Notes: a model not told the origin generated them from the sequence alone. A stretch of 64,000 nt of DNA from Halomonas salipaludis (GCF_002286975.1 NZ_NSKB01000009.1:1-64000); one strand, 5' to 3'; counted from the first letter of the stretch, positions 25,473-35,308 are shown. Numbers and translations: made by a program.

Positions 25473-26698
25473 CAGGCAGTCTCCTCGGCCGGCGCACCAA
25501 CGCGCTGCTGACGGCGCTTGATGTTGGCCTGAACAAAGATGTGGTCGATCAGCGGAGCGAACAGGTTAGCGAACAGAATCGCCAGCATGATGCCCTCCGG
25601 GAACGCCGGATTGACCACGCGGATCAGCACGGTCATCACGCCGATCAGCGCACCGAAGATCAGACGCCCCTGGTTGGTCATGGAGGCCGACACCGGGTCG
25701 GTGGCCATGAACACCATGCCGAAGGCGAAGCCACCGACCACCAGGTGCCAGTACCACGGCATGGCGAACATCGGGTTGGTATCGGAACCGATCAGGTTGA
25801 AGAGCGCACTGGTCGCGACCATGCCGAGGAACACCCCGAGCATGATTCGCCACGAGGCGATTCCCGTCCACAGCAGCACCGCGGCACCGATGAAGATCGC
25901 CAGTGTCGAGACCTCACCCATGGAACCGGGGATGAAGCCGAGGAAGGCGTCCCACCAGCTGAACTGGGTGGTCAGCGCGGTCATGCCCTCCTGGAAGGCG
26001 AGCGACAGCGCGGTGGCGCCAGTGTAGCCGTCGGCGGCGACCCATACCGCGTCCCCGGAGATCTGCGCCGGGTAGGCGAAGTAGAGGAAGGCGCGGCCGG
26101 TCAGCGCCGGGTTGAGGAAGTTCTTGCCGGTGCCGCCGAAGATCTCCTTGCCGATCACGATGCCGAAGGTGATGCCCAGCGCCACCTGCCACAGCGGGAT
26201 GGTGGCCGGCAGGATCAGCGCGTACAGCACCGAGGAGACGAAGAAGCCTTCGTTGACCTCGTGGCCGCGCTTGACCGCGAACAGCACTTCCCAGAAGCCA
26301 CCCACGGCGAAGGTCACCAGGTAGATGGGCAGGAAGTAGGTCGCGCCGAGCACGAAGTTGGCCCACAGGCTGCCCGGATCGTGGCCGCTGGCGAGCAGCA
26401 TCATGATCGCTTCGCGCCAGCCGTCCATCGACTCGTAGCCGCCGGCGATGGCGGTGTTGGCCTGCCAGCCGGCGCTCCACATGCCGAAGAACATCGCTGG
26501 GAAGGTACACATCCAGACGGTGATCATGATGCGCTTGAGGTCGACGCCATCGCGCACATGGGCGGTGGTCTTGGTCACGCTGGGCGGCGCGTAGAAGATG
26601 GTGTCGACGGCTTCAAACAGCGGATAGAACTTCTCGTACTTGCCGCCCTTGTGGAAGTGCGGCTCGAGATTGTCGAGTGTCTGTCGGATACCCATCAT
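25472..26698 (-). CDS. nqrB: Na+-translocating NADH:quinone reductase subunit B
   Basis: A 408-residue core membrane subunit with about ten helices. It binds riboflavin and a covalent FMN and forms the Na+ path. The flavinylation motif is [16 protein letters not shown] (Thr of GAT). Other marks are [20 protein letters not shown] and the N-terminal [20 protein letters not shown]. The start is the MMGIRQ ATG at 26698, overlapping the nqrA stop by one nt; a longer upstream frame exists but overlaps nqrA. Length matches Vibrio NqrB (415). Confidence 0.97.
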   Translation of the reverse strand: MMGIRQTLDNLEPHFHKGGKYEKFYPLFEAVDTIFYAPPSVTKTTAHVRDGVDLKRIMITVWMCTFPAMFFGMWSAGWQANTAIAGGYESMDGWREAIMMLLASGHDPGSLWANFVLGATYFLPIYLVTFAVGGFWEVLFAVKRGHEVNEGFFVSSVLYALILPATIPLWQVALGITFGIVIGKEIFGGTGKNFLNPALTGRAFLYFAYPAQISGDAVWVAADGYTGATALSLAFQEGMTALTTQFSWWDAFLGFIPGSMGEVSTLAIFIGAAVLLWTGIASWRIMLGVFLGMVATSALFNLIGSDTNPMFAMPWYWHLVVGGFAFGMVFMATDPVSASMTNQGRLIFGALIGVMTVLIRVVNPAFPEGIMLAILFANLFAPLIDHIFVQANIKRRQQRVGAPAEETA

Positions 26699-28050
26699 CA
26701 AGCCTCTTTCTCGATCGTGGTGAGATTGTCGCGCAGGATGGGACCGTACTCGTACTTGCCGGGGCACACGTAGGTGCACAGCGCGAGGTCTTCCTCATCC
26801 AGTTCCAGACAACCGAGCTGCATGGCGGTCTCGATGTCACCGACGATCAATGAACGCAGCAGCTGAGTGGGCAGGATATCCAGCGGCATCACTGTCTCGT
26901 AGGCCCCCACCGGGACCATGGCGCGCTCGGAGCCGTTGGTCGAAGTGTCAGGCGCATAGTTGGACAGGCCAAGGAACTTGGACACGTAGATACCCAGCAC
27001 CGAATGGCGCTTGGTACCCGGCGACAGCCAGCCCATGAAGGCGCGCTTGTTGCCCTCTTCGAGCAGGCTGATCTGGTTGTGGAAACGCCCCAGGTAACGC
27101 AGCGATCCCTCGCAGGTGGCGCCGGAGAATACCGAACCGGAAATTACCCGGGTATCATCAGGATTGACCACTTCACCGTCGAGCAGTTCCTCGCTGCTGG
27201 CACCGATGCGGGTGCGCAGCAGGCGCGGCTTCTCGGCGCGTGGGCCACCCAAGGCGACCACCCGGCTGACATCCAGGGCGCCCTGGGTAAACAGCTTGCC
27301 GAAGGCGATCACGTCCTGGTAGCCGATGTGCCAGACCTGCTTGTGCAGGGCCACCGGCGACAGGTAATGAATATGGGTACCCACCAGGCCGGCCGGATGC
27401 GGGCCGGCGAACTGCTCGACCTGCACGCCGTCAACGCCACTGCCGGGCAGTTTGGCATCGGCGCCGGTGCACAGGAACACCTTGCCTTCGGTCAGGCGAG
27501 TCAGCACCTTGAGGCCGTGCTCGAACGCCTCGGGCTGCTCGTTGATCACCAGCGTTGGGTCGCCAGCCAGCGGATGGGTATCCACGGCGGTGACGAAGAT
27601 GTTCTCGGGAGTGGCGTCGAGGGCCGGGGTGCGTGAGTAGGGGCGCGTGCGCAGCGCCGTCCACAGGCCGGACTCGACCAACTGGTCGACCACCACCTGG
27701 CGCTCCAGGCCGTCGAGCTTGTCGGCACCGTGGGCGGTAAACTCGACGCGCTCCTCCTCGCCCTCGGCGACCTTGATCACCACCGACAACAGGCGGCGCT
27801 TCTCGCCGCGGTTGATGGCTACCACCTCACCCGCCGCCGGCGCGGTGAAGCGCACGCCGTCGATCTTCTTGTCGGTGAAGAGTAGCTGGCCCAGCTTGAC
27901 GCTGTCCCCCTCCCGGACCTCCATGGTCGGCTTCATGCCAACGTAGTCGGTACCCAGGACTGCCACGTGGCGCACCGTGCGCGCATCCTCGATGCGCTGC
28001 TCGGGCACCCCGGTGATGGGGAGATCCAGGCCTTTTTTGACTTCGATCAT
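26698..28050 (-). CDS. nqrA: Na+-translocating NADH:quinone reductase subunit A
   Basis: A 450-residue peripheral subunit, first gene of the nqr operon. Its N-terminus [20 protein letters not shown] is diagnostic, and the Rossmann-like and SLBB-type regions ([40 protein letters not shown]) follow. It contributes to quinone interaction in the complex. The C-terminal [18 protein letters not shown] is the usual ending. Start ATG at 28050. The leader (28051-28337) should contain the operon promoter; a TATAAT at about 28220 (minus strand) lacks a good -35 element. Confidence 0.97.
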   Translation of the reverse strand: MIEVKKGLDLPITGVPEQRIEDARTVRHVAVLGTDYVGMKPTMEVREGDSVKLGQLLFTDKKIDGVRFTAPAAGEVVAINRGEKRRLLSVVIKVAEGEEERVEFTAHGADKLDGLERQVVVDQLVESGLWTALRTRPYSRTPALDATPENIFVTAVDTHPLAGDPTLVINEQPEAFEHGLKVLTRLTEGKVFLCTGADAKLPGSGVDGVQVEQFAGPHPAGLVGTHIHYLSPVALHKQVWHIGYQDVIAFGKLFTQGALDVSRVVALGGPRAEKPRLLRTRIGASSEELLDGEVVNPDDTRVISGSVFSGATCEGSLRYLGRFHNQISLLEEGNKRAFMGWLSPGTKRHSVLGIYVSKFLGLSNYAPDTSTNGSERAMVPVGAYETVMPLDILPTQLLRSLIVGDIETAMQLGCLELDEEDLALCTYVCPGKYEYGPILRDNLTTIEKEA

Positions 28051-28262
28051 AGTCTCGCCCAGTTAGGATCTGATGTGGAAGGAAAGGGGTTCGACAGGAC
28101 GCACGCGCCAGCGCGGCTTGCGCCGGCCGCTCGTCACGGACTTCGAATTCTTTTCTTATCAGAAGGTTGCCAGTTCGACCCGAGCACACTCGAGTCGTGC
28201 CAAAAATCCTGAGCATTATAAAGAGATACGCGGCGAAAGGCCACCGGCGAGAAGGCGCAAAG

Positions 28263-28289
28263 CGGCCCGCCGAAGGTCTCGGCGGGCCG
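28263..28289 (-). terminator. Terminator downstream of gap
   Basis: CGGCCCGCCGA/TCGGCGGGCCG forms an 11-bp stem with a 5-nt loop, 49 nt after the gap stop. On the minus strand it is followed by CTTTGCG, a weak tail. It insulates gap from the nqr operon promoter region. Confidence 0.7.
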
Positions 28290-28337
28290 TATGAAAGCGT
28301 GGCAATGGCGCTGGGCGCGGACCGCCCAGCGCCGGGA

Positions 28338-29801
28338 TCAGTCGCGGTCCTTGGGGAACACCAGGAAGCTAACGTTGGACATGTGCTGGAGGATACGCAC
28401 TACCTGGCAGCTGTAGCCAAACTCGTTGTCGTACCACACGTAGAGCACGGCGTTCTTGCCGTCGGCAATAGTCGCCTTGGCATCGACGATGCCGGCGTGG
28501 CGGTTGCCGACGAAGTCCGACGACACCACTTCCGGCGAGTCGACGTAGTCGATCTGCTTCTGCATCGGCGAGTGCACCGCCATGCGCCGCAGATAGTCGT
28601 TGAGCGCCTCGGCGTCGGTGTCCTGATGCAGGTTGAGGTTGAGGATCGCCATCGACACATTGGGAGTCGGCACGCGAATCGCGTTACCGGTCAGCTTGCC
28701 GGTCAGCTCGGGCAGCGCCTTGGCCACCGCCTTGGCGGCACCGGTCTCGGTCAGCACCATGTTGAGCGGCGCGCTGCGCCCGCGGCGGTCGCCCTTGTGG
28801 TAGTTGTCGATCAGGTTCTGGTCGTTGGTGTAGGCGTGCACCGTCTCGACGTGGCCGTGCTCGATGCCGTACTGGTCGTTGATCGCCTTGAGCACCGGCA
28901 CGATGGCGTTGGTAGTACACGACGCCGCCGAGACGATGCGGTCGTCGCTGGCGATGTCGGCGTGGTTGATGCCGTAGACGATGTTCTTGACGTCGCCCTT
29001 GCCCGGCGCGGTGAGCAACGCCTTGGCCGCGCCCTTGCAGGCCAGGTGCTGGGCGAGCCCCTCTGCGTCACGCCACATGCCGGTGTTGTCGACGATCAGC
29101 GCGTTGTCGATGCCGTAGGCGGTGTAATCGATCTCGGACGGCGCGTTGGCGTAGATCACTTGAATGACGTTACCGTTGGCGGTAATTGTGCGCGCCTCGA
29201 CATCGATGCTGATGCTGCCGGCGAACGGGCCATGTACCGAGTCGCGGCGCAGCAGGCTGGCGCGCTTCTCGAGGTCCTTGGCGATATCGCCGCGGCCGCG
29301 CACGACGATGGCGCGCAGGCGCAGCAGGTTGCCGCCGCCGGCCTTCTCGATCAGGATCCGCGCGAGGATGCGGCCGATACGGCCGAAGCCGTAGAGCACC
29401 ACATCCTTGGGCTCGTTGTGGTTGCCATTGCTCTGATGGCCGCCGACGATCTCGGCCAGCTCACGCTCGAGGAAAGCGTGGACGTCGCCGTTGCCGCGGG
29501 TCTTGTAGGCCACCGCCAACTTGCCGACGTCGATGTGGGCCGGCCCCAGGTCGAGCTCGGTCATGGCCTTGACCAGCGGGAAGGTATCGCGCACGTCGAG
29601 CTCGGTGCCCTCGACCTTCTTGACGAAGCGATGGTCCTTGAGGATGCGAATCACCGACTGGTTGATCAGCGAGCGGCCGAACAGCGAGGTGACGATGTTG
29701 TACTGGCGGTAGAGCTTGCCCAGCAGCGGAATCATTTCTTCGGCGATGGCTTCGCTACCTTGCCACTCCTCAAAGACGGTCTCGAGCGTTTGCTGACTCA
29801 C
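28338..29801 (-). CDS. gap: Long-form glyceraldehyde-3-phosphate dehydrogenase
   Basis: A 487-residue cytoplasmic enzyme: G3P + NAD(P)+ + Pi to 1,3-bisphosphoglycerate. The GTG start at 29801 is preceded by AGAGG. A helical N-terminal extension of about 130 residues with no recognisable motif precedes the GAPDH core. The core has the dinucleotide fold VVLYGFGRIGRILARILIEK and catalytic Cys295 in SAASCTTNAIVPVLKAI. It also has the signature THxT-like NMVLTETGAAKAVAKALPEL and the C-terminal YVWYDNEFGYSCQVVR. This long form occurs in Pseudomonas and related marine gammaproteobacteria, often beside a classical GapA. Which direction it serves, glycolytic or gluconeogenic, cannot be read from sequence. 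A palindrome at 29891-29905 may be its operator. Confidence 0.94.
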   Translation of the reverse strand: MSQQTLETVFEEWQGSEAIAEEMIPLLGKLYRQYNIVTSLFGRSLINQSVIRILKDHRFVKKVEGTELDVRDTFPLVKAMTELDLGPAHIDVGKLAVAYKTRGNGDVHAFLERELAEIVGGHQSNGNHNEPKDVVLYGFGRIGRILARILIEKAGGGNLLRLRAIVVRGRGDIAKDLEKRASLLRRDSVHGPFAGSISIDVEARTITANGNVIQVIYANAPSEIDYTAYGIDNALIVDNTGMWRDAEGLAQHLACKGAAKALLTAPGKGDVKNIVYGINHADIASDDRIVSAASCTTNAIVPVLKAINDQYGIEHGHVETVHAYTNDQNLIDNYHKGDRRGRSAPLNMVLTETGAAKAVAKALPELTGKLTGNAIRVPTPNVSMAILNLNLHQDTDAEALNDYLRRMAVHSPMQKQIDYVDSPEVVSSDFVGNRHAGIVDAKATIADGKNAVLYVWYDNEFGYSCQVVRILQHMSNVSFLVFPKDRD

Positions 29802-29890
29802 GTGGGGCCTCTTCTACTTAAGGGTATAGAATGTGGCGCCATTATCGCGGCGGCGCAGCACGACGGCAATTGCTGGATAGTCGCAGCCGC

Positions 29891-29905
29891 TGTAGGGCAA
29901 TTACA
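29891..29905. promoter_or_regulatory. HexR-like palindrome between gap and mfd
   Basis: TGTAGGGCAATTACA has the TGTA-N7-TACA symmetry of HexR operators, the KDPG-sensing repressor of central carbon genes including gap and pyk in many gammaproteobacteria. It lies 90-104 nt upstream of the gap GTG. The centre departs from the consensus, so this is tentative. Confidence 0.35.
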
Positions 29906-29985
29906 GAATCGCGGGCTTGACTACAAGATGCATATAAGGCTGCTATTATCGCGGATTCGCTCTCAAGGTTCGCGATTTCGATACC

Positions 29986-32900
29986 ATGCCGCATTTTTCA
30001 CCGCTCGACCCGCCCCGCCCTTCCGGCACCCGCGAGACGCTCTACTGGCAGCGTCCCCACGGCAGCGCCCTGGCCCTGGCGCTGGCGCGCCTGGCCACCG
30101 ATGCGCCGCTGCTGGTGATCACCGCCGACACCGCCGAGGCCCAGCGCCTGGAAAACGACCTGGCGTTCTTCGCCGACGCCCCGGTGATGCCCTTCCCCGA
30201 CTGGGAGACGCTGCCCTACGACAGCTTCTCGCCGCACCAGGACATCGTCTCAGCGCGGCTGCGCACCCTGCGCCAGCTGCAGCAGGCCAGCCACGGCATC
30301 GTGCTGGTGCCGATCAACACCCTGATGCAGCGCCTGGCGCCGGTTGAGTATATCGCCGGGCGGGTACTGAGCCTGGAGGTCGGCCAGACCCTGGACCGCG
30401 AGGGCTTCCGCGAGAGCCTGTCGCGAGCCGGCTACCGCGCGGTGGAGACCGTCTATGAACCCGGCGAGTATGCCCTGCGCGGCGCGCTGATCGACCTCTA
30501 CCCGATGGGCTCGGAGGCGCCGCTGCGCATCGACCTGTTCGACGACGAGATCGACACCCTGCGCCACTTCGACCCCGACACCCAGCGCAGCCAGGACAAG
30601 GTCGAGCAGGTCGAGCTGCTGCCGGCCCACGAGTACTCGCTGTCGCGCAGCGCCATCGCCTGCTTCCGCGAAGGCTTCGAGACGCTGTTCGACGTCGACC
30701 CGCGCCAGTGCCCACTGTATATCGATGCGCTCAAGGGCATTCCCTCGCCGGGCCTCGAGCAGTACCTGCCGCTGTTCTTCGAGGAGACCGCGACGCTGTT
30801 CGAGCATCTTGCCGCAAGCACCCGGGTCGCCACCCTGCCCGGCGTGTTCGAGGCCGCCGAGCACCACTGGGCGGCGATCGAGAGCCGCTACGAGAACCTC
30901 GGCGTAGACCCCACCCGACCGCTGCTGCCGCCACATCGCGCCTTCGTGCCGGTAGCCGAGGTGTTCGGCGCCATCAAACGCCACCCGCGGGTGGCGATGA
31001 CCGAGGACCCCGAGCATCCTCACGCCCGGCTGTCGGCCACCCAGCCGCCGCCCACGGCGGCCATCAACGCCCGCGCCCAGCAGCCGCTGGCATCATTGCA
31101 GCACTTCCTGGCCGAGCATGCGGCGGCGCGAGTGCTGTTCGTCGCCGAGTCCCGCGGCCGCCGCGAGGCCATCGAGGAGCAGCTCGCCCCGCTGCACCTC
31201 GCCCTGCCCCACGTCGACGACTGGCACGCCTTCGCCAGCGGCGAGCAGCGCCTGGCGATCACCGAGGGTGGCCTCGAAGCCGGCCTGGCAATGGGAGACA
31301 GCGACGCCGGCATCACGCTTGCAGTGATCACCGAGTCGGAACTGTTTGGCGACGTCGTGCGCCAGAGCCGGCGCCGCGCCAAGGCCACCGACGACAACGA
31401 GCTGGCGGTACGCCACCTGGCCGAGCTCCACGAGGGCTCGCCGGTGGTCCACCAGGCCCACGGCGTGGGCCGCTACCTGGGCCTGGAGCGCCTCGAGGCC
31501 GGCGGTCAGGCAGCAGAATTCCTGGCCCTGGAGTACGCCGACGGTGCCAAGCTCTACGTGCCGGTGGACAGCCTACACCTGATCTCGCGCTACGCCGGCG
31601 CCAGCGACGAGCTGGCGCCGCTGCACAAGCTCGGTTCGGAGACCTGGGACAAGGCCAAGAAGAAGGCCGCCGAGAAGATCCGCGACACCGCCGCCGAACT
31701 GCTCGATGTCTACGCTCGGCGCGAGGCGCGTGTCGGCTTCGCCTGCGACGTGCCGGTGGAGGAGTACGCACGCTTCGCCGGCAGCTTCCCGTTCGAGGAG
31801 ACCCCCGACCAGCGGGCGGCGATCGGCGCGGTGATCGGCGACATGACCCGCACCCAGCCGATGGACCGCGTGGTGTGCGGCGACGTTGGCTTCGGCAAGA
31901 CCGAGGTGGCGATGCGCGCCGCCTTCCTGGCCGTGCACTCCGGCCGCCAGGTGGTGGTGCTGGTGCCCACCACCCTGCTCGCTCAGCAGCACTACGACAA
32001 CTTCCGCGACCGCTTCGCCGATACCGCGGTGCAGGTCGAGTTGATCTCGCGCTTCACCGGCGGCAAGGGCCAGGCCGAGTCGCTCAAGCGCATCGAGGAG
32101 GGGCGCGCCGATATCGTCATCGGCACCCACAAGCTGCTCTCCAAGAACATGCGCTTTCCCAACATGGGCTTGCTGATCATCGACGAGGAGCACCGCTTCG
32201 GGGTCGCCCAGAAGGAGCGCCTCAAGAGCCTGCGCGCCGAGGTCGACATCCTGACCCTGACCGCCACACCAATCCCGCGCACCCTCAACATGGCCATGAG
32301 CGGCATCCGTGACCTGTCGATCATCGCCACCCCACCGGCACGCCGGCTGTCGGTGAAGACCTTCGTTCAGCAGCGCAACGAGGCAGTGGTCAAGGAGGCG
32401 ATCCTGCGCGAGATCCTGCGCGGCGGCCAGGTCTACGTGCTGCACAACGAGGTCAAGACCATCGAGACCAGCGCCGAGCAACTGCGCGAGCTGGTGCCCG
32501 AGGCGCGGGTAGCAGTCGCCCATGGCCAGCTGCCGGAGCGCTCGCTGGAGCGCATCATGTCCGACTTCTACCACAAGCGCTTCAACGTGCTGGTGTGCTC
32601 GACGATCATCGAGACCGGCATCGACGTACCCAGCGCCAACACCATCATCATCGAGCGCGCCGACAAGTTCGGCCTGGCCCAGCTGCACCAGCTGCGCGGC
32701 CGGGTCGGCCGCAGCCATCACCAGGCCTACGCCTACCTGCTGACCCCGCATCCCAAGGCGATCACCCGCGATGCCGCCAAGCGCCTCGAGGCGATCAGCC
32801 AGGCCGAGGACCTCGGCGCCGGCTTCACCCTGGCCAGCCACGACATGGAGATTCGCGGCGCCGGTGAGCTGCTCGGCGACGAGCAGAGCGGCCAGATGGA

Positions 32901-33447
32901 AACCATCGGCTATAGTTTGTACATGCAGATGCTCGAGCGTGCGGTGAAGGCGATCAAGGCCGGCAAGACGCCGAACATCGAGGCGCCGCTGGACCAGGGG
33001 GTGGAGATCAGCCTGAATCTGCCGGCACTGATCCCCGACGACTACATGCCTGATGTGCAGCAGCGCCTGATCATGTATAAACGCATTGCCAGCGCCGAGG
33101 ACGAGGCCGCGCTGAAGGAGCTGCAGGTCGAGCTGGTCGACCGCTTCGGCCTGCTGCCGGCGCCGCTCAAGACGCTGATGCGCCAGACCCGCCTGCGCCA
33201 GCGCGCCGAGCGGCTGGGTATCTCGCGGCTCGAGGCGGGGCCACAGCGCGGCCGGGCGATATTCGCCACCGGCACCACCGTGGACCCGATGACGCTGGTC
33301 ACGCTGATACAAAAGGATCCGGTTCACTACCGACTCGACGGCGCCGATACGCTGCGCTTCGAGCAGGAGATGGAAACCGAAGAAGCGCGCTTCAACGTGG
33401 TCGAAGGCCTGCTGGAGCGATTGAACCGCAAGACCGAGGCGGCTTGA
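29986..33447 (+). CDS. mfd: Transcription-repair coupling factor Mfd
   Basis: An 1153-residue cytoplasmic DNA translocase that removes stalled RNA polymerase at lesions and recruits UvrA. Domains in order: the UvrB-like N-terminal region (FPDWETLPYDSFSPHQDIVS), the RNA-polymerase-interaction domain (VVHQAHGVGRYLGLERLEAG), and the RecG-like helicase with motif I GDVGFGKTEVAMRAAFLA and DEEHRFGV box II. Further motifs are TATPIPRTLNMAMSGIRDLS and the motif VI region QLRGRVGRSHHQAYAYLLT. The TRCF C-terminal domain (~1000-1150) follows. Full length relative to E. coli (1148). ATG at 29986, divergent from gap. Confidence 0.97.
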   Translation: MPHFSPLDPPRPSGTRETLYWQRPHGSALALALARLATDAPLLVITADTAEAQRLENDLAFFADAPVMPFPDWETLPYDSFSPHQDIVSARLRTLRQLQQASHGIVLVPINTLMQRLAPVEYIAGRVLSLEVGQTLDREGFRESLSRAGYRAVETVYEPGEYALRGALIDLYPMGSEAPLRIDLFDDEIDTLRHFDPDTQRSQDKVEQVELLPAHEYSLSRSAIACFREGFETLFDVDPRQCPLYIDALKGIPSPGLEQYLPLFFEETATLFEHLAASTRVATLPGVFEAAEHHWAAIESRYENLGVDPTRPLLPPHRAFVPVAEVFGAIKRHPRVAMTEDPEHPHARLSATQPPPTAAINARAQQPLASLQHFLAEHAAARVLFVAESRGRREAIEEQLAPLHLALPHVDDWHAFASGEQRLAITEGGLEAGLAMGDSDAGITLAVITESELFGDVVRQSRRRAKATDDNELAVRHLAELHEGSPVVHQAHGVGRYLGLERLEAGGQAAEFLALEYADGAKLYVPVDSLHLISRYAGASDELAPLHKLGSETWDKAKKKAAEKIRDTAAELLDVYARREARVGFACDVPVEEYARFAGSFPFEETPDQRAAIGAVIGDMTRTQPMDRVVCGDVGFGKTEVAMRAAFLAVHSGRQVVVLVPTTLLAQQHYDNFRDRFADTAVQVELISRFTGGKGQAESLKRIEEGRADIVIGTHKLLSKNMRFPNMGLLIIDEEHRFGVAQKERLKSLRAEVDILTLTATPIPRTLNMAMSGIRDLSIIATPPARRLSVKTFVQQRNEAVVKEAILREILRGGQVYVLHNEVKTIETSAEQLRELVPEARVAVAHGQLPERSLERIMSDFYHKRFNVLVCSTIIETGIDVPSANTIIIERADKFGLAQLHQLRGRVGRSHHQAYAYLLTPHPKAITRDAAKRLEAISQAEDLGAGFTLASHDMEIRGAGELLGDEQSGQMETIGYSLYMQMLERAVKAIKAGKTPNIEAPLDQGVEISLNLPALIPDDYMPDVQQRLIMYKRIASAEDEAALKELQVELVDRFGLLPAPLKTLMRQTRLRQRAERLGISRLEAGPQRGRAIFATGTTVDPMTLVTLIQKDPVHYRLDGADTLRFEQEMETEEARFNVVEGLLERLNRKTEAA

Positions 33448-33491
33448 ACGGCTGACACCGAGCAAGCGCCTGACGATAAAGGTATGACTCG

Positions 33492-34595
33492 GTGAACGAG
33501 ACCAAGCCCATGAACATGCACCTGACCCACGGCCTTGGCGGCCGGCTGCGCGCCGCCCTGGCCACCGCCCTGCTGGCCTTCGCGCCGCTGACACTGGCCG
33601 ATGCCGCCAACGGCGAGCGACCGGTGGGCCACTATCCGATTCCCGACCAGGGCGATGTCGTCGGCAGCATCCAGACCGTGACCGCGGCCGAGGAAGACAC
33701 CCTGATCGATATCGGCCACCGCTTCGGGCTGGGCATCGAGGAGATGCGCCGCGCCAACCCCGGGCTGAGTCTGTGGTATCCCGGCGAGGGCACCGAGGTG
33801 GTCGTGCCAACCCAGCACATCCTGCCCCCCGGCCCCCGCGACGGCATTGTCGTCAACCTGCCGGAGATGCGCCTCTACTACTACCCATCGGCGGCCAGCG
33901 GCGAGACGCCGATCGTCGAGACCTACCCGATCAGCGTCGGCCGCGAGGGCTTCTCCACGCCGGTGGCCTCGACCCGCACCACCATGAACATCAAGGATCC
34001 ACACTGGGCACCGCCACGCTCGATGCGCGAGGAGGCCGCTGCCCGTGGCGAGCCGCCTCCCGCGGTGGTGCCGCCGGGCCCCGACAACCCGCTGGGCCGC
34101 CATGCGATCCTGCTGGGGCTGCCGAGCTACCTGATCCACGGCACCAACCAACCCGACGGTGTCGGCATGCGCGCCAGCCGCGGCTGTATCCGCATGCTGC
34201 CGCGGGATATCGAATCGCTCTACTCGCGAGTGCCGGTGGGTACTGCCGTGCACCTGATCAACGAGCCGTTCAAGGCCGGCTGGGACGCCGAGGGCACCCT
34301 GCTGGTGCAGTCGTTCCCGCTGCTCGATGAGCAGGAAGGTTCCTTCCAGCCGGTGCTCAACGCCCTGGAGATGCTCGCCAGCGCCCTCGGCGACGAACAA
34401 CCGCCGGTGGACTACGCTCGCGTGCGCGCCGAAGTCGAGGCCCCCAAGGGCCAGCCGGTGGCGGTGCTGCGCGAGGCGCGCGAAGAGCCCATCGAGCACG
34501 CCGACGAGCCCCGCCCCACTCCCGAAGGCATCTACCACCACCTCGGCGAGCCGGACAACGGCCTCTACCAGCAGCTCGAACTGGCGATGGGCTGA
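33492..34595 (+). CDS. L,D-transpeptidase (ErfK/YbiS/YcfS type)
   Basis: A 367-residue periplasmic enzyme. After a signal peptide (LRAALATALLAFAPLTLADA) a LysM-like segment (VTAAEEDTLIDIGHRFGLGI...YPGEGTEVVVP) binds peptidoglycan. The YkuD domain has the catalytic signature SYLIHGTNQPDG followed by ASRGCIRM (Cys near residue 234). Such enzymes attach Lpp to the peptidoglycan stem or form 3-3 crosslinks. The neighbouring convergent lpp gene suggests the Lpp-anchoring role. A ~120-residue proline/glutamate-rich C-terminal tail is extra. GTG start with AAAGG upstream; an ATG at 33513 is possible. It lies 44 nt after mfd. Confidence 0.93.
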   Translation: MNETKPMNMHLTHGLGGRLRAALATALLAFAPLTLADAANGERPVGHYPIPDQGDVVGSIQTVTAAEEDTLIDIGHRFGLGIEEMRRANPGLSLWYPGEGTEVVVPTQHILPPGPRDGIVVNLPEMRLYYYPSAASGETPIVETYPISVGREGFSTPVASTRTTMNIKDPHWAPPRSMREEAAARGEPPPAVVPPGPDNPLGRHAILLGLPSYLIHGTNQPDGVGMRASRGCIRMLPRDIESLYSRVPVGTAVHLINEPFKAGWDAEGTLLVQSFPLLDEQEGSFQPVLNALEMLASALGDEQPPVDYARVRAEVEAPKGQPVAVLREAREEPIEHADEPRPTPEGIYHHLGEPDNGLYQQLELAMG

Positions 34596-34605
34596 CAGAC
34601 GTTGC

Positions 34606-34633
34606 AAAAAAAGCCCGGGCGCAGGGCCCGGGC
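34606..34633 (-). terminator. Intrinsic terminator between convergent L,D-transpeptidase and lpp
   Basis: GCCCGGGC-GCAGG-GCCCGGGC is flanked by seven A on its left side, so on the minus strand the stem is followed by seven U. It would end lpp read-through. On the plus strand it sits 11 nt after the L,D-transpeptidase stop and may also stop that transcript. Confidence 0.85.
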
Positions 34634-34781
34634 AAATTTGCAGGGTGCAAACGATTGACTAAGGGATGCTAGTCGTTTGCCAGGCTAGGTTACCCCCCTT
34701 ACGCACCGAGGGTTACCCTCAATAGCCGGCGAGAAACCTCGTAATTCTCCTCTTGCATTTTTCCACCCTGACACAAACGCC

Positions 34782-34809
34782 GAAGCCGGCCCCTAATGGA
34801 GCCGGCCTC
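34782..34809 (-). terminator. Hairpin immediately downstream of lpp
   Basis: GAGGCCGGC pairs with GCCGGCTTC on the minus strand (one G.U) around a 10-nt loop, 48 nt after the lpp stop. No U-tract follows. Probably the first 3' stem of the abundant lpp mRNA. Confidence 0.55.
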
Positions 34810-34856
34810 GGGTAAACCGATGCTGAAAGCATTAGCTTTCGGCACCCATGTCAGAA

Positions 34857-35120
34857 TCACTTCTGCATGGAGCGCTCAAACATGCGGTTCATCTCTTCGC
34901 GGTTTTCGCGAGACATCTGCAGAGCAGCCTGAGCGTCGCGCTGCGCCTGGTTGGCAGTGTTCTGCGCCTGGTTGGCCACATTCAGCGCTTCGGATGCGTC
35001 AGCCTGAGCAGACTCAGCGGTCATGCGCACTTCGTCCAGGGCGCCGGTAGAGGCACAGCCCGCCAGAATCGCCAGAGATGCAGCGGCAGCGGTAAGCTTC
35101 AGAGTGTTCTTAATGGTCAT
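34857..35120 (-). CDS. lpp: Major outer-membrane lipoprotein Lpp/OprI
   Basis: An 87-residue Lpp/OprI-type lipoprotein. The signal ends in LAILAGC, and the acylated Cys starts the mature chain. A trimeric coiled coil with regular small/Gln heptads follows (ESAQADASEALNVANQAQNT). The C-terminus is RMFERSMQK, whose final Lys can be joined to peptidoglycan by an L,D-transpeptidase; a candidate gene lies convergent at 33492-34595. AAGGAG ribosome binding site. A near-consensus promoter and a structured leader suggest very high expression, as is usual for this protein. Confidence 0.95.
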   Translation of the reverse strand: MTIKNTLKLTAAAASLAILAGCASTGALDEVRMTAESAQADASEALNVANQAQNTANQAQRDAQAALQMSRENREEMNRMFERSMQK

Positions 35121-35162
35121 GGTGTTCTCCTTGAGAGACTTCCTTGGTTCAGCTTGGGTTGT

Positions 35163-35193
35163 GCCTGCTTAACAGGCGTCCTGCTATCGCAGG
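35163..35193 (-). other. Paired stem-loops in lpp 5' leader
   Basis: Two adjacent hairpins occur in the lpp leader: GCCTG-CTTAA-CAGGC (35163-35177) and CCTGC-TATC-GCAGG (35180-35193). They share CCTGC/GCAGG arms, so alternative pairing is possible. Likely roles are mRNA stabilisation or leader folding, by inference. Confidence 0.5.
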
Positions 35194-35216
35194 TTCTTCT
35201 GCACATCACGATGGCA

Positions 35217-35244
35217 ATCATAGACGGCCAATACGTGATGTCAA
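35217..35244 (-). promoter_or_regulatory. Strong sigma-70 promoter of lpp
   Basis: On the minus strand TTGACA (35244-35239), then 16 nt, then TATGAT (35222-35217). Both hexamers are near consensus, about 90-95 nt upstream of the lpp ATG. Confidence 0.82.
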
Positions 35245-35258
35245 ACACTGTTTTATTA

Positions 35259-35279
35259 TAGACAGGCTCCGCCTGTCTA
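35259..35279. terminator. Perfect 9-bp hairpin between lpp promoter and upstream gene
   Basis: TAGACAGGC-TCC-GCCTGTCTA, 30 nt after the stop of the minus-strand L,D-transpeptidase gene and just upstream of the lpp -35. Flanks are AT-rich but no clean U-tract follows. Probably an end-of-transcript hairpin for the upstream gene. Confidence 0.5.
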
Positions 35280-35308
35280 CACGAAAAAACCTATCGCGCC
35301 CCTAGAGC

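Noticed and set aside
28150-28203. tRNA-like 3' half on the plus strand (TTATCAGAAGG, CCAGTTCGACCC, ending GTGCCA) upstream of nqrA
   Set aside because: The T-stem does not pair (GCCAG versus CGAGC), the acceptor arm has no 5' partner and the anticodon loop has the wrong size. At most a decayed remnant or coincidence.
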